A stretch of 64,000 bases of DNA, taken from the NCBI RefSeq assembly GCF_002269255.1, contig NZ_CP022823.1, positions 3,224,001 through 3,288,000 on the forward strand, in the 5' to 3' direction. The position numbers were made by a program, and so were the translations under genes. Under the pieces are notes generated by a model. It was not told where the DNA came from, did no database searches, and worked only from the letters and a program-made list of their open reading frames with translations. The first letter of the stretch is position 1. Each line of letters starts with the position of its first letter. The DNA is from Klebsiella quasivariicola (lineage in GTDB: Bacteria; Pseudomonadota; Gammaproteobacteria; Enterobacterales; Enterobacteriaceae). This document shows, one piece after another, positions 17,481 through 27,893 of this stretch.

Positions 17481-18017
17481 TTACAGAAAGCCCAGCAGCG
17501 AAAAGAAGAAGTAGCCGATGACAATCACGATCACCGGCAGCACGTACAGTGGGAAATACTGCACCAGGATAGTATGGCGCGGAACCACAATGCGTTCGGC
17601 GAGCTGCTCGCGGGTTAACCCATCTACGCCTTTGGCCTGCTCAAGGATCAGCTGGTCCTCAATCCCCTCGCGGAGAAATTTCGCCTGCCGCGCCATCCGC
17701 GCGCCGGAAGCCTGCAGGGCCATGCCGACGAACACCAGAATGAAGATGATCCAGAAGCCGATGTTCAGGCTATGGTGAAAATCCGGCAGCGGTGAGTTGT
17801 ACCAGAAAAAGTTCAGGAACGGCGTGTTAAAGCGCATCATCTCAATCATCACGTGCGCAAAATCCATCATTACCGCATCAATGCCGGGTTTCTTTTCACT
17901 GTGCTCATACATAAATTTGAGCACAGAAATCAGCGTCGACAGCACGGCGGGAATAAAGATAACCCATCCTAAAATGCGTTTAATAACCGCTATGCGTCCA
18001 GCTTGTTGGTACGTCAT
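17481..18017 (-). CDS. yniB: YniB family membrane protein
   Basis: A 178-residue inner-membrane protein matching E. coli YniB in length and order. There are three or four hydrophobic segments: ILGWVIFIPAVLSTLISVL near residue 13, a segment near 84-104, and a C-terminal pair (LYVLPVIVIVIGYFFFSLLG). A charged region (about 105-150) faces the cytoplasm. Function is unknown. It is divergent from yniC, as in E. coli. Confidence 0.9.
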   Translation of the reverse strand: MTYQQAGRIAVIKRILGWVIFIPAVLSTLISVLKFMYEHSEKKPGIDAVMMDFAHVMIEMMRFNTPFLNFFWYNSPLPDFHHSLNIGFWIIFILVFVGMALQASGARMARQAKFLREGIEDQLILEQAKGVDGLTREQLAERIVVPRHTILVQYFPLYVLPVIVIVIGYFFFSLLGFL

Positions 18018-18205
18018 GAGTTCCCCTTGTTAAAGACGCGTTGGTGGTTCGCCTGCTGCCTGTTGCGTGGCGCTGGCGTCCCTCGCTCCCCCGAGTAGGT
18101 CGGGTATAAGTCTATCTGCCACGGCGAATTTCGCCCAATAATGCGCGGTATGATATACCATGATTGCCGATTCGTTTATCTGATTACGCAACAGGAGAAG
18201 GACTT

Positions 18206-18874
18206 ATGTCAGCGAAGCGCCGCATTGAGGCCGCGATATTTGATATGGACGGGTTGCTGATTGACTCGGAGCCGCTTTGGGATCAGGCGGAGGTCGAGGT
18301 CATGGAAAGTCTGGGGGTGGATACCCGTCGCCGCGATGAACTGCCCGACCTGCTCGGTCTGCGAATCGACCTGGTGGTGGATCTGTGGTACGCCCAGCAG
18401 CCATGGCACGGCGTAGACCGGGCGGAAGCCACCGCGCGCATTATCCGTCGCGCCATCGAACTGGTGGAAGCTTCCCGTCCGCTGCTGCCGGGCGTGCGCG
18501 AAGCGGTGGCGCTGTGTAAAGCGCAGGGCTTGAAGGTGGGTCTGGCCTCGGCCTCGCCGCTGATGATGCTGGAAAAAGTGCTCGATATGTTTGAACTGCG
18601 CGACCAGTTTGCTGCTCTCGCCTCTGCGGAGCATCTGCCCTGGAGCAAACCGCACCCGCAGGTGTACCTCAACTGCGCTGCCGCCCTGGGAGTTGACCCG
18701 CAGCGCTGCGTCGCGCTGGAGGACTCGGTCAACGGCATGATCGCCAGCAAAGCCGCGCGCATGCGGTCTATCGTGGTGCCGGAAGCGGAGAACAGCCGCG
18801 ACCCGCGCTTTGTGCTGGCGGACGTCAAGCTCCCGTCACTGCAGGCACTCACTGCTGAGCACTTGCTCGGCTAA
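18206..18874 (+). CDS. hxpB: Hexitol/2-deoxyglucose-6-phosphate phosphatase (YniC, HxpB)
   Basis: A HAD-superfamily sugar phosphatase of 222 residues, equal to E. coli YniC/HxpB, which removes phosphate from 2-deoxyglucose 6-phosphate, mannitol 1-phosphate and related hexitol phosphates. Motif I is DMDGLLIDSEPLW near residue 12 (nucleophile and acid/base Asp), motif II lies in GLASASPLMM, and motif III/IV in SKPHPQVYL and ALEDSVNGM. The start at 18206 follows aggagaaggactt; the upstream in-frame ATG at 18164 has no ribosome site. Divergent from yniB. Confidence 0.93.
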   Translation: MSAKRRIEAAIFDMDGLLIDSEPLWDQAEVEVMESLGVDTRRRDELPDLLGLRIDLVVDLWYAQQPWHGVDRAEATARIIRRAIELVEASRPLLPGVREAVALCKAQGLKVGLASASPLMMLEKVLDMFELRDQFAALASAEHLPWSKPHPQVYLNCAAALGVDPQRCVALEDSVNGMIASKAARMRSIVVPEAENSRDPRFVLADVKLPSLQALTAEHLLG

Positions 18875-18918
18875 CACCGCTGGCGGGTGCAACGATCGCT
18901 GTCACGCCGCCAGAACTT

Positions 18919-18941
18919 AAATCAAAACACAGTTTCATTTT
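18919..18941 (+). promoter_or_regulatory. KdgR-like operator ahead of the kduD-type gene
   Basis: AAAACACAGTTTCATT (18924-18939 region) agrees with GAAACATTGTTTCATT, the KdgR-box core, at about 13 of 16 positions. It lies about 85 bases before the dehydrogenase start. KdgR controls pectin/hexuronate breakdown genes including kduD, so the site fits the neighbour. Confidence 0.5.
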
Positions 18942-19023
18942 AATTGTAATTTTGTTTCTCTGCCTCTATGCTGGGGACAGGTGGCGTCATGGTACGCCTG
19001 AAGATCAGCTGACAGAGGTGCAT

Positions 19024-19785
19024 ATGATACTGAACGCCTTCGACCTGACGGGTAAGGTCGCCATCGTGACCGGTTGCGATACCGGCCTGGGACAGGGAAT
19101 GACGCTGGGCCTGGCGCAGGCCGGGTGCGATATCGTCGGCATTAACCGCAAGATCCCCCATGATACAGCCGAACAGGTTCAGGCGCTGGGACGTCGGTTT
19201 CATGCCATACAGGCGGATCTCAGCCATCAGAGTGATATGACTGCCCTGGTTGACCAGGCCGTGGCGGCGATGGGCCGGGTCGATATTCTGGTCAACAACG
19301 CGGGTACTATTCGTCGCCATGATGCCCTGAATTTCCCGGAAAGCGACTGGGATGCGGTGATTGACCTGAATCTTAAAGCCGTGTTTTTCCTTAGCCAGGC
19401 GGTTGCCAGACAGTTTATTCATCAGGGCGACGGCGGGAAAATCATCAACATTGCCTCGGTGCTCTCGTTTCAGGGCGGTATTCGCGTGCCCTCCTACACC
19501 GCCTCGAAAAGCGGCCTGCTCGGCCTCACCCGTCTGTTGGCCAATGAATGGGCCAGCCAGGGTATCAACGTCAACGCCATTGCTCCCGGCTATATGGCGA
19601 CCAATAACACTCAGCCGCTGCGCGAAGACGAAGAGCGTAACCAGGCGATCCTCGAACGCATTCCCGCCGGGCGCTGGGGTGTGCCGGGCGATCTGCAGGG
19701 ACCGGTGGTGTTTCTCGCCTCGTCTGCCGCTAACTATGTTAACGGCTACACGCTGGCCGTCGATGGCGGATGGCTGGCGCGCTAA
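19024..19785 (+). CDS. kduD: 2-deoxy-D-gluconate 3-dehydrogenase (KduD-type SDR)
   Basis: A short-chain dehydrogenase of 253 residues, the length of KduD, which oxidises 2-deoxy-D-gluconate or 2-keto-3-deoxygluconate/5-keto forms with NAD in hexuronate breakdown. The cofactor motif TGCDTGLGQG lies near residue 17, NNAG near 90, and the catalytic Ser-Tyr-Lys set in ASVLSFQGG and PSYTASKSG near 145-160. The start at 19024 follows tgacagaggtgcat. kduI is not adjacent, so this is a solitary copy; it may be one of two kduD paralogues. A KdgR-like site upstream supports the pathway. Confidence 0.85.
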   Translation: MILNAFDLTGKVAIVTGCDTGLGQGMTLGLAQAGCDIVGINRKIPHDTAEQVQALGRRFHAIQADLSHQSDMTALVDQAVAAMGRVDILVNNAGTIRRHDALNFPESDWDAVIDLNLKAVFFLSQAVARQFIHQGDGGKIINIASVLSFQGGIRVPSYTASKSGLLGLTRLLANEWASQGINVNAIAPGYMATNNTQPLREDEERNQAILERIPAGRWGVPGDLQGPVVFLASSAANYVNGYTLAVDGGWLAR

Positions 19786-19824
19786 GAGTTTGTGACAAAG
19801 AGTTACACCGTCACCTCTTCCGTA

Positions 19825-19862
19825 CACTGTATAAAAACCCTATACTGTATGAATCGACAGTT
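19825..19862 (+). promoter_or_regulatory. Two LexA (SOS) boxes upstream of ydjM
   Basis: TACTGTATGAATCGACAGTT at 19843-19862 has the full CTGT-N8-ACAG core. An adjoining degenerate box CACTGTATAAAAACCCTATA (19825-19844) has only the left half intact. E. coli ydjM is known to carry two LexA sites of the same kind. Confidence 0.85.
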
Positions 19863-19876
19863 TAGGGTGTATGATC

Positions 19877-20467
19877 ATGACGGCGGAAGGCCATCTCTTC
19901 TTTTCAATCGCCTGCGCAGTATTTGCCAAAAATGCAGAATTAACGCCGGTGCTGGCGCAGGGCGACTGGTGGCATATTGTGCCCTCTGCGGTCCTGACCT
20001 GCCTGCTGCCGGACATCGATCACCCGAAGTCGTTTCTTGGCCAGCGGTTGAGCTGGATCTCCAGACCCGTGGCGCGGGCCTTTGGCCACCGCGGCTTTAC
20101 CCACAGCCTGCTGGCGGTATTTGGCGCGCTAACGCTGTTCTATCTGAAAGTGCCTGACAGCTGGATTATCCCGGCGGATGCCCTCCAGGGTCTGGTGCTG
20201 GGCTACCTCAGCCACATTCTCGCCGATATGCTCACGCCTGCCGGCGTACCGCTACTGTGGCCCTGCCGCTGGCGCTTCCGGTTGCCGATCCTCGCACCGC
20301 GCAAAGGTAACCAGCTCGAACGCGCCTTGTGTATGGCGTTGTTCGTCTATGCCGTCTGGATGCCGCAGACGCTGGCGGATAACAGCGCGATACGCTGGTC
20401 ATCCGGGGTGATCAATTCCCTGCAAATCACCTTCAATCGCTTTATTAGTCACCAGAGTGGGCGATAA
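19877..20467 (+). CDS. ydjM: SOS-induced inner-membrane protein YdjM (metal-dependent hydrolase family)
   Basis: A 196-residue membrane protein of the YdjM/DUF457 (LexA-regulated, predicted membrane-bound metal-dependent hydrolase) family. Histidine/aspartate motifs are LPDIDHPKSFLG near residue 44 and GHRGFTHSLLAVF near 71, with another in LGYLSHILADMLTPAG near 108; these could bind a metal at the membrane face. The third codon ATG (19877) gives the E. coli N-terminus MTAEGHL; an ATG six bases earlier is also possible. The LexA boxes directly upstream make DNA-damage induction very likely. Substrate unknown. Confidence 0.92.
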   Translation: MTAEGHLFFSIACAVFAKNAELTPVLAQGDWWHIVPSAVLTCLLPDIDHPKSFLGQRLSWISRPVARAFGHRGFTHSLLAVFGALTLFYLKVPDSWIIPADALQGLVLGYLSHILADMLTPAGVPLLWPCRWRFRLPILAPRKGNQLERALCMALFVYAVWMPQTLADNSAIRWSSGVINSLQITFNRFISHQSGR

Positions 20468-20602
20468 ACCGGCAGAAAACACCGTTTGGTTATAACCCAT
20501 TCCATTTGAATATAAGTCCTTAATAACGCCTTCTGCTAACCTTGCCGTCATAAGAGCTGGTTATCCACCAGCCCAGGTTATAAAAATATCAGGAGAACGG
20601 GG

Positions 20603-21994
20603 ATGAACTTTCCATTAATAGCGAACGTAGTCGTGTTCGCCGTATTACTGTTTGCGCTGGGGCAAACACGCCATAAACAGTGGAGTCTGGCCAGGAAAGT
20701 GCTGGTCGGTCTGGCGATTGGCGTGGTCTTTGGTCTGGCGCTGCAGCTGATCTACGGGTCTGACAGCCAGGTGCTGAAGGATTCCATCCAGTGGTTCAAT
20801 ATCGTCGGTAACGGCTATGTCCAGCTGCTGCAGATGATCGTTATGCCACTGGTTTTCGCCTCCATCCTCAGCGCGGTGGCCCGCCTGCACAATGCCTCCC
20901 AGCTGGGAAAAATTAGCTTCCTGAGCATTGGCACCCTGCTGTTCACCACCCTTATCGCCGCCCTGGTTGGCGTGCTGGTGACCAATATGTTCGGCCTCAG
21001 CGCCGAAGGACTGGTCCAGGGCAGCGCAGAAACCGCCCGTCTGAACGCCATCCAGAGCAACTATGTAGGGAAAGTGGCCGATCTTAGCGTCCCACAGCTG
21101 ATCCTTTCTTTTGTGCCGAAGAACCCGTTTGCTGACCTGACCGGGGCTAACCCGACCTCCATCATCAGCATCGTCATTTTCTCGGCATTCCTCGGCGTCG
21201 CAGCGCTTAAGCTGCTGAAAGAGGATGTGGAAAAAGGCCAGCGCGTGCTGACGGCCATCGATACCCTGCAGGGCTGGGTGATGAAGCTGGTGCGTCTGGT
21301 GATGCAGCTGACGCCTTACGGTGTGCTGGCGCTGATGACCAAAGTGGTTGCCGGGTCGAATCTGCAGGATATCATCAAGCTCGGCGGCTTCGTGGTGGCC
21401 TCCTACATCGCGCTGGGCATCATGTTTGTCGTCCACGGCCTGCTGCTGGCGATTAACGGCGTTAGCCCACTGAAGTACTTCCGTAAAGTCTGGCCGGTGA
21501 TCACCTTCGCCTTTACCAGCCGCTCCAGCGCCGCGTCGATTCCGCTGAACGTGGAAGCCCAGACTCGTCGTCTCGGCGTTCCGGAGTCGATTGCCAGCTT
21601 CTCTGCCTCCTTTGGCGCCACCATTGGCCAGAACGGCTGCGCCGGTATCTACCCGGCAATGCTGGCGGTGATGGTCGCGCCGACCGTGGGCATCAACCCG
21701 CTGGATCCGATGTGGATTGCCACCCTTGTGGGCATCGTCACCGTCAGCTCGGCGGGCGTCGCCGGGGTGGGCGGCGGCGCGACCTTCGCTGCGCTAATCG
21801 TTCTGCCGGCGATGGGCCTGCCGGTGACGCTGGTAGCGCTGCTGATCTCCGTCGAACCGCTGATCGATATGGGGCGTACTGCGCTGAACGTTAACGGTTC
21901 AATGACCGCCGGCACCCTGACCAGCCAGTGGCTGCGCCAGACCGACAAGTCGATTTTCGATAGCGAAGAAGAGGCCGAACTGGCGCATCGCTAA
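20603..21994 (+). CDS. tcyP: L-cystine:cation symporter TcyP (YdjN)
   Basis: A sodium/dicarboxylate-symporter family (DAACS) inner-membrane transporter of 463 residues, the length of E. coli YdjN/TcyP, which imports L-cystine for sulfur nutrition. Eight-helix-plus-hairpin marks are visible: [19 protein letters not shown] (HP1 serine-rich loop near residue 300) and the HP2/TM8 region with [17 protein letters not shown] near 385. It is a single-gene unit ending in a bidirectional terminator. In E. coli it is under CysB control; I could not define a CysB site here. Confidence 0.94.
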   Translation: MNFPLIANVVVFAVLLFALGQTRHKQWSLARKVLVGLAIGVVFGLALQLIYGSDSQVLKDSIQWFNIVGNGYVQLLQMIVMPLVFASILSAVARLHNASQLGKISFLSIGTLLFTTLIAALVGVLVTNMFGLSAEGLVQGSAETARLNAIQSNYVGKVADLSVPQLILSFVPKNPFADLTGANPTSIISIVIFSAFLGVAALKLLKEDVEKGQRVLTAIDTLQGWVMKLVRLVMQLTPYGVLALMTKVVAGSNLQDIIKLGGFVVASYIALGIMFVVHGLLLAINGVSPLKYFRKVWPVITFAFTSRSSAASIPLNVEAQTRRLGVPESIASFSASFGATIGQNGCAGIYPAMLAVMVAPTVGINPLDPMWIATLVGIVTVSSAGVAGVGGGATFAALIVLPAMGLPVTLVALLISVEPLIDMGRTALNVNGSMTAGTLTSQWLRQTDKSIFDSEEEAELAHR

Positions 21995-22004
21995 ACGGTA
22001 AGCA

Positions 22005-22037
22005 CAAAAAAACCGCTGATAATCAGCGGTTTTTTTA
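22005..22037. terminator. Bidirectional terminator between tcyP and cedA
   Basis: A 9-bp inverted repeat (accgctgat / atcagcggt) has an A-tract on its left and seven T's on its right, so it can end transcripts from both convergent genes. Confidence 0.92.
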
Positions 22038-22051
22038 TTTCTGCAGCAGAC

Positions 22052-22291
22052 TCAGGCTTCAATCTCACCTTCCTGACGCACCTGGTTAGCCCAGCGCTGG
22101 GCCGATTCCGGCACGCTGAACGCCGGTGAACGACGGAAATGCTCCCCCATCAGCAGAAAAGCGACATACTTCCCGCGCAAAATCCAGACATCGCGAAAAT
22201 GGTCCATTTTCACGGCATGTTCCGGGGGCGCAGGCTCCACGCGCGGCACGTAGCTAATGACAGGGCGATTTTGTTGGCGCAATGGTTTCAT
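22052..22291 (-). CDS. cedA: Cell division activator CedA
   Basis: A 79-residue DNA- and RNA-polymerase-associated protein (E. coli CedA 80) that restores division in cells with over-replicated chromosomes. It begins MKPLRQQNRPVISYVPRVEP and contains the beta-sheet core VWILRGKYVAFLLMGEHF near residues 33-50, both nearly identical to E. coli CedA. The 31 upstream in-frame codons include no conserved sequence and were excluded. It is divergent from katE and converges on tcyP. Confidence 0.92.
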   Translation of the reverse strand: MKPLRQQNRPVISYVPRVEPAPPEHAVKMDHFRDVWILRGKYVAFLLMGEHFRRSPAFSVPESAQRWANQVRQEGEIEA

Positions 22292-22432
22292 AACAAATGG
22301 ATTCACTAAACAAAGCGGGAAACAGAAACCTCTATCATAGCCGATTGTGGACCCGTTCGTCGCCCCCCTGCCGCCGATGCGCATTTTAGGATAACTCCCT
22401 GCCCCCTCGCCGGTCGCGGACAGCGTAATGTT

Positions 22433-22439
22433 CTATAGT
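22433..22439 (+). promoter_or_regulatory. Sigma-S-like -10 element of katE
   Basis: CTATAGT, one base from the extended stationary-phase -10 CTATACT, lies 58 bases ahead of the katE start. katE is a standard RpoS-dependent gene in E. coli. No clear -35 is present, as is common for this sigma factor. Confidence 0.5.
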
Positions 22440-22496
22440 TAGAAGGGTTTTGGTTTATCAACGACCACTTTTAGCAATGAAAGCAGGAGACGAGCA

Positions 22497-24755
22497 ATGT
22501 CTGATAAGCACCCGAACCCTCACCACCAACAGGCACCGGTCCATGACAGCGAGGAAGCGCAGCCGGGTCTCGACTCGCTGGCGCCGGACGATCGGGAGTG
22601 GCGCCCGACGCCGAAACCCACCGCCCCAGGCGCCGAACCGACAGCCCCCGGCAGCCTGAAAGCGCCGGAAACCCACAGCAGCAAACTTGACGCCCTCGAA
22701 CCGCAGCGCAAAGGGGGAGAAGACTTTCCGCTGACCACCAACCAGGGCGTACGTATTGCCGACGATCAGAATTCACTACGCGCTGGCACCCGCGGCCCAA
22801 CGCTGCTGGAAGATTTCATTCTGCGCGAGAAGATTACTCACTTTGACCATGAGCGTATTCCCGAGCGCATCGTTCACGCCCGCGGCTCTGCCGCCCACGG
22901 TTACTTCCAGCCCTACAAGAGCCTGGCGGCGTTGACCAAAGCCGATTTTCTTTCTGCAGCGGATAAAGTCACGCCGGTATTTGTCCGTTTCTCCACGGTG
23001 CAGGGCGGCGCAGGGTCGGCGGACACGGTCCGCGATATTCGCGGTTTCGCTACCAAGTTTTACACTGACGAAGGGATTTTTGACCTGGTCGGCAACAACA
23101 CACCGGTCTTCTTTATCCAGGACGCGATAAAGTTCCCCGACTTTGTCCACGCCGTGAAGCCTGAGCCTCACTGGGCTATCCCGCAGGGGCAAAGCGCCCA
23201 CGACACCTTCTGGGATTATGTCTCTCTGCAACCGGAAACGCTGCACAACGTGATGTGGGCGATGTCGGATCGCGGCATCCCGCGCAGCTACCGCACCATG
23301 GAAGGCTTTGGTATTCACACCTTCCGCCTGATCAACGCCGAAGGTAAAGCCACTTTCGTCCGCTTCCACTGGAAACCGGTGGCCGGCAAGGCGTCGCTGG
23401 TGTGGGATGAAGCGCAGAAGCTGACCGGTCGCGATCCCGATTTTCACCGTCGCGAACTATGGGAAGCCATTGAGGCCGGAGATTACCCGGAATTTGAGCT
23501 CGGCCTGCAACTGATCCCTGAAGAGAACGAATTTGATTTTGACTTCGACCTGTTAGATCCTACCAAGCTGATCCCTGAAGCGCTGGTGCCGGTGCAGCGG
23601 GTCGGCAAAATGGTTCTCAACCGCAACCCGGACAACTTCTTTGCCGAAAATGAACAGGCGGCCTTCCATCCCGGGCATATCGTACCGGGGATTGATTTCA
23701 GCAACGATCCGCTGCTGCAGGGGCGACTCTTCTCTTACACCGATACGCAAATTAGCCGCCTGGGTGGGCCGAACTTCCATGAAATCCCCATCAACCGTCC
23801 GACATGCCCGTACCACAACTTCCAGCGCGACGGGATGCACCGGATGGACATTGACACCAATCCGGCCAACTACGAGCCCAACTCAATAAACGACAACTGG
23901 CCGCGTGAAACGCCGCCGGCGGCCAAACGCGGCGGCTTTGAGTCCCTCGCCGAGCGCGTCGACGGCGAAAAAATTCGCCAGCGCAGCCCCTCGTTCGGCG
24001 AATATTACGCCCAGCCGCGTCTGTTCTGGCTGAGCCAGACGCCAATTGAGCAGCAGCATATTATCGATGGTTTCAGCTTCGAACTCAGCAAAGTGGTCCG
24101 CACCTGGATCCGCGAGCGAGTGGTCGATCACCTGGCCCATATCGATACGCGGCTGGCGGAAGCGGTCGGGGCGAATTTAGGTCTCGAACTGAGCGATGAA
24201 CAGCGCGCCATTACCCTGCCCTCCCCGGTCAACGGCGTGGAGAAAGACCCCAGCCTCAGCCTCTACGCCGATGCCGAAGGGGATGTGAAAGGCCGCGTGG
24301 TGGCCGTCCTGCTCAACGAGCACACCTCGGCGCAGGATCTGGTCCATCTCCTGCAGGCGCTGCAGGCCCATGGCGTACACAGCAAACTGCTCTTCTCGCG
24401 GATGGGCGAGGTCATCGCCGACGACGGTTCTCCCGTGCCGATCGCCGGCACCTTCGCGGGTTCGCCGTCGCTGACGGTGGATGCTGTGGTGGTGCCTGGC
24501 GGCGACCTCAGCGCCCTGAGCCAGAGCGGCGACGCGCGCTACTACCTTCTGGAAGCCTATAAACATCTGAAGCCGATTCTGTTGGCAGGCGATGCGCGAC
24601 AGCTGACGTCCGTTCTGCAGGTCCCGTCCCAGGGTGAAGAGGGAGTCATCGTCACCGATGCTCTCGACACGCCAGCGGCAGACGCACTGCTCGCCCTGAT
24701 GACCGCGCACCGCGTGTGGTCGAGAAGCCCGAAAATCGCCGCTATTCCGGCGTAG
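22497..24755 (+). CDS. katE: Catalase HPII
   Basis: Large-subunit monofunctional haem catalase of 752 residues (E. coli HPII 753), cytoplasmic, active in stationary phase. Catalytic His127 ([12 protein letters not shown]) and Asn200 ([11 protein letters not shown]) are present, as are haem-ligand Tyr414 (RLFSYTDTQ) and His391 ([11 protein letters not shown]), which in E. coli forms a His-Tyr covalent bond. The N-terminal 80 residues are the low-complexity arm that threads between subunits; residues after about 600 form the flavodoxin-like C-terminal domain ([13 protein letters not shown]). It is followed by a hairpin terminator and converges on chbG. Confidence 0.97.
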   Translation: MSDKHPNPHHQQAPVHDSEEAQPGLDSLAPDDREWRPTPKPTAPGAEPTAPGSLKAPETHSSKLDALEPQRKGGEDFPLTTNQGVRIADDQNSLRAGTRGPTLLEDFILREKITHFDHERIPERIVHARGSAAHGYFQPYKSLAALTKADFLSAADKVTPVFVRFSTVQGGAGSADTVRDIRGFATKFYTDEGIFDLVGNNTPVFFIQDAIKFPDFVHAVKPEPHWAIPQGQSAHDTFWDYVSLQPETLHNVMWAMSDRGIPRSYRTMEGFGIHTFRLINAEGKATFVRFHWKPVAGKASLVWDEAQKLTGRDPDFHRRELWEAIEAGDYPEFELGLQLIPEENEFDFDFDLLDPTKLIPEALVPVQRVGKMVLNRNPDNFFAENEQAAFHPGHIVPGIDFSNDPLLQGRLFSYTDTQISRLGGPNFHEIPINRPTCPYHNFQRDGMHRMDIDTNPANYEPNSINDNWPRETPPAAKRGGFESLAERVDGEKIRQRSPSFGEYYAQPRLFWLSQTPIEQQHIIDGFSFELSKVVRTWIRERVVDHLAHIDTRLAEAVGANLGLELSDEQRAITLPSPVNGVEKDPSLSLYADAEGDVKGRVVAVLLNEHTSAQDLVHLLQALQAHGVHSKLLFSRMGEVIADDGSPVPIAGTFAGSPSLTVDAVVVPGGDLSALSQSGDARYYLLEAYKHLKPILLAGDARQLTSVLQVPSQGEEGVIVTDALDTPAADALLALMTAHRVWSRSPKIAAIPA

Positions 24756-24759
24756 TAAA

Positions 24760-24786
24760 AAGCCCGGCACACTGTGTCGGGCTTGA
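24760..24786. terminator. Terminator between katE and chbG
   Basis: agcccggcaca / tgtgtcgggct (24761-24771, 24773-24783) forms an 11-bp stem with one G-T pair, with A's on the left and cttg on the right. It should serve the chb operon well and katE less well. Confidence 0.75.
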
Positions 24787-24812
24787 TTCACTTTCTCTTT
24801 CCACCGTCGGGC

Positions 24813-25571
24813 TTACACGTCGCGGTAGGTTCCCAGACGATAACCCCGGTCGGCTATCGCTGCTTTCAGCGAGGCAGAGGTCAACACATCAAGCTCACCC
24901 AGCCGCGGGTAGCAGTAGGCGCTGCCCATAATGGTCTGATCGACAAAAGCCGGATGACACATCACCTCCAGGGAGCGCTCCCCACGGGCGAGTGAGGCAT
25001 CCAGCGTCTGCACAAACAGTTCCTCAGAGACCGCTTCGCCGTAAAACTCGCTGCTGAAGCCTGCGCTGCTGCGCGCCGCCTGTTGATCGAGCCCACTCTG
25101 CGCCGCCACCTGGCGGTCAATACGTAACGCAATCCCCTTCTCGCGGGCAAAGGCCGCCACGATGGGATAGATCGGGGCGATCATATGCACATGGTGGTGG
25201 CTGTCGATATGCGTCGGCTCATGGCCGAAGCGTTCGACAAAACGACGGTACTGACACGCCAGCTCATGGGCGATCTCCTCCAGCGGCAGGCGACCTTCTT
25301 CCGCCTGCTGCCAGATCCATTTCCCGAGCTTACCCTCGCGAGTTAATCCCGGCATCGCCGACAGCGGCTCGCCCAGCGTCAGCACAAAGTGCATCCCGAC
25401 CGCCAGCTCCGGGATACTGCGGCTCAGCTGGGCGGCGTGGTCAATGGCCGCGCCGTTGACCAGCGCCGTGGTCGATGTCACCACGCCGTTACGGCAGGCC
25501 TCAATAATGCCGTAGTTCTGCCCTTTACTGAGGCCGAAATCGTCGGCATTGACGATCAACACGCGTTCCAT
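24813..25571 (-). CDS. chbG: Chitooligosaccharide monodeacetylase ChbG
   Basis: A YdjC-family carbohydrate deacetylase of 252 residues that removes one acetyl group from chitobiose 6-phosphate or chitotriose 6-phosphate, making the inducer for ChbR and the substrate for ChbF. Metal-site motifs are [11 protein letters not shown] (residues 6-16) and HIDSHHHVH near residue 120. It is the last gene of chbBCARFG, 13 bases after chbF. Complete and of normal length. Confidence 0.95.
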   Translation of the reverse strand: MERVLIVNADDFGLSKGQNYGIIEACRNGVVTSTTALVNGAAIDHAAQLSRSIPELAVGMHFVLTLGEPLSAMPGLTREGKLGKWIWQQAEEGRLPLEEIAHELACQYRRFVERFGHEPTHIDSHHHVHMIAPIYPIVAAFAREKGIALRIDRQVAAQSGLDQQAARSSAGFSSEFYGEAVSEELFVQTLDASLARGERSLEVMCHPAFVDQTIMGSAYCYPRLGELDVLTSASLKAAIADRGYRLGTYRDV

Positions 25572-25584
25572 TTTGCCGCTCCCG

Positions 25585-26931
25585 TTACGATTTCAGTTTT
25601 TCGATAGTCGCCGCGAAGTTCGGCAGCCATTTTTCATGCGCCAGGATCATCTCCCGCGCCAGCTGCTCGGCGTCACGATCGGAATGGATCAGCGGGCTTA
25701 AGTTCAGCGCCAGCAGTACGTCGTTCAACTCGCCGCTGATCGCCGCCTGGCTGGCCGCCACTTCGAACCCCTTGATGGTGTAGATAAGCCCTAACACCTT
25801 CTCATCGAAATGGGTGATGCGCGGCGTCGGCTTCGCGCCGTCGCGACCTAAGGTGCAGCTCATCTCTACCGCCCAGTCCGCCGGGATATTATCGACATGG
25901 CCATGATGCGGGATATTCACATAGTGCTCAGTCTGCTTGTCGTTATAGATAGCGTTGATCACTTCGCAGGCGGCATCAGAGTAATAGGCGCCGCCACGCT
26001 GCTCCAGCTCCTTCGGCTTGACGTTAAGATCCGGGTTTTTATACAGCTCGAACAGCTGCTTCTCCACCTTCTGCACCACCTGAGCGCGCGCGCCGCCCTT
26101 ATAGTACTCGCCCATCTCAATCGCCAGCATCTCTTTTGGCTTAAAGTAGTAGAGCAGATAGGAGCACGGGATCAGGCGCAGGGAGCGGATCAGCCCCTCG
26201 CTAAACGGCAGATCGAAGATATTTTTCACCGAGTTCGCGGTCAGACGGCCAGAGGCCACGCCGTCCAGCAGTTCATCGAAGCGCGATACCCCGTTAACCA
26301 GTACGTCGCGGACGAACACCAGGTGGTTCAGACCAAACAGGTCGATATTCAGCTCATCGCTCGGGCTCAGCTGCAGTACGTCGGTGATGAACATCTTCAT
26401 GCCGATAGGAATGTTGCACACGCCGATAAAGCGTTTGAAACTGGTGTGGCGATAGACCGCTTCAGTGACCATACCCGCCGGGTTGGTGAAGTTGATGATC
26501 CACGCGTCCGGGCAAATCTCCTGAACATCTTTCACGATATCGAAAATCACCGGGATGGTGCGCAGACCTTTAAACAGCCCGCCCGCCCCGTTGGTCTCCT
26601 GGCCCAGGTAGCCGTGGCTCAGCGGAATACGCTCATCTTTTTCACGCGCCTTCAGCTGGCCAACGCGCAGCTGGGTGGTGACGAAATCCGCGCCCTGCAG
26701 CGCCGCGCGACGATCCAGCGTTTTATAGACCTTCATCGGCACGCCGGCTTTTTCCACCATCCGCTGGCACAGCGCATGGATAATATCGAGCTTCTCCTGG
26801 CCCTCTTCCACGTCCACCAGCCACAGCTCGGTCACCGGCAGTTCATGATAACGCTTCAGAAATCCTTCCAGTAATTCCGGGGTATAGCTGCTGCCGCCGC
26901 CAATAGTGACTACTTTTAATTTCTGGCTCAT
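25585..26931 (-). CDS. chbF: 6-phospho-beta-glucosidase / chitobiose-6-phosphate hydrolase ChbF
   Basis: A glycoside hydrolase family 4 enzyme of 448 residues (E. coli about 450) that splits deacetylated chitobiose 6-phosphate using NAD and a divalent metal. The Rossmann start [18 protein letters not shown] is near residue 6, [12 protein letters not shown] near 148, and the metal ligands lie in GVCNIPIG (Cys-Asn, near 172) and GLNHLVFV (His, near 200). It is the fifth gene of the chitobiose operon, downstream of chbR by 110 bases. Confidence 0.95.
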   Translation of the reverse strand: MSQKLKVVTIGGGSSYTPELLEGFLKRYHELPVTELWLVDVEEGQEKLDIIHALCQRMVEKAGVPMKVYKTLDRRAALQGADFVTTQLRVGQLKAREKDERIPLSHGYLGQETNGAGGLFKGLRTIPVIFDIVKDVQEICPDAWIINFTNPAGMVTEAVYRHTSFKRFIGVCNIPIGMKMFITDVLQLSPSDELNIDLFGLNHLVFVRDVLVNGVSRFDELLDGVASGRLTANSVKNIFDLPFSEGLIRSLRLIPCSYLLYYFKPKEMLAIEMGEYYKGGARAQVVQKVEKQLFELYKNPDLNVKPKELEQRGGAYYSDAACEVINAIYNDKQTEHYVNIPHHGHVDNIPADWAVEMSCTLGRDGAKPTPRITHFDEKVLGLIYTIKGFEVAASQAAISGELNDVLLALNLSPLIHSDRDAEQLAREMILAHEKWLPNFAATIEKLKS

Positions 26932-27041
26932 CTTTTTCTCCCTTAGGCGCTACGCCTGGACGCAGGCCGCTCTCCGCAACAATGCGGACAGTTAACTTGA
27001 ATGATTTTCGGTATAAACCGGGCGGCTAAAACCGCGCGGGT

Positions 27042-27881
27042 TTAATTAATACTGGTCAAATGTTTGCGATAACTGCTCGGCGTAAACGACGTCAGTTTTT
27101 TAAACGTTTTAATAAACAGGCTCGGGCTACTGTAGCCGGATTCATACGCAATATCCGTCACCGAATAGTTGGTAATTTCCAGCTGCTTTTTGGCAAAATT
27201 GATACGGATATCATTAATTATCTGCATCGGCGTTTTACCATAATAGCGCTGGGTCGCCCGGGTTAAATATTCCTGGGTTTTGCCCGATAGCTGAACCATA
27301 TTTTCGAGCGCGCCCTCACCAAATTTCAGTTTATCGTGCATGGCCTCAACGGTATTTTTTAACCATTGCGGAATGACGTCGGCAACTGGCTCTTCGCGAT
27401 AGTGACGTAAACGGTTAATGACATAAAAGGAGACCAGCTCGATAAATTCGTCAAATTCCGTTTCGCGAAAATTGAGTGAGGCGATAACCGACTCTACGTA
27501 ACCAAGAAAAGCGCTCTGCACCGCGTAGACCTGGGAGGCCACCAGGCCAAACGGCAGCAGCGGCAGATAATGTTTCTCAAAGAAGCGTCTGCTGATGCCG
27601 ACGTTAAGGATCCGCGTCGCACCAAACTCGTAAAAGCTCTGATGGTGCGAGCCCATCGGGATAAAGACAAAATCCCCACGCTCCAGCAGCACCCGTTTGC
27701 CATTGATCTCCTGGTAATAGCGCCCGGTTAACACCACGGTAAATTCGTAGTAATCATGCTGGTGAAGCCCGCTCACGCTTTCCGTTTTGTTATAGATGAC
27801 CACATGAAAGTTCTTCCCGTTGAACAGCTGTTGTTCTCTGGCGGTACTGATCTCGGTGGTCATCATCCTGGGCTGCCTCAT
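27042..27881 (-). CDS. chbR: Dual repressor/activator ChbR
   Basis: An AraC-family regulator of 279 residues (E. coli ChbR 280). The N-terminal cupin senses deacetylated chitobiose ([10 protein letters not shown] near residue 38; [20 protein letters not shown] near 67), and the C-terminal two helix-turn-helix motifs lie at about 185-275 ([20 protein letters not shown]). It represses chb without sugar and activates it with the deacetylated inducer and CRP. It is encoded inside the operon it controls, 12 bases after chbA. Confidence 0.95.
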   Translation of the reverse strand: MRQPRMMTTEISTAREQQLFNGKNFHVVIYNKTESVSGLHQHDYYEFTVVLTGRYYQEINGKRVLLERGDFVFIPMGSHHQSFYEFGATRILNVGISRRFFEKHYLPLLPFGLVASQVYAVQSAFLGYVESVIASLNFRETEFDEFIELVSFYVINRLRHYREEPVADVIPQWLKNTVEAMHDKLKFGEGALENMVQLSGKTQEYLTRATQRYYGKTPMQIINDIRINFAKKQLEITNYSVTDIAYESGYSSPSLFIKTFKKLTSFTPSSYRKHLTSIN

Positions 27882-27893
27882 CGTCGCGATGGC

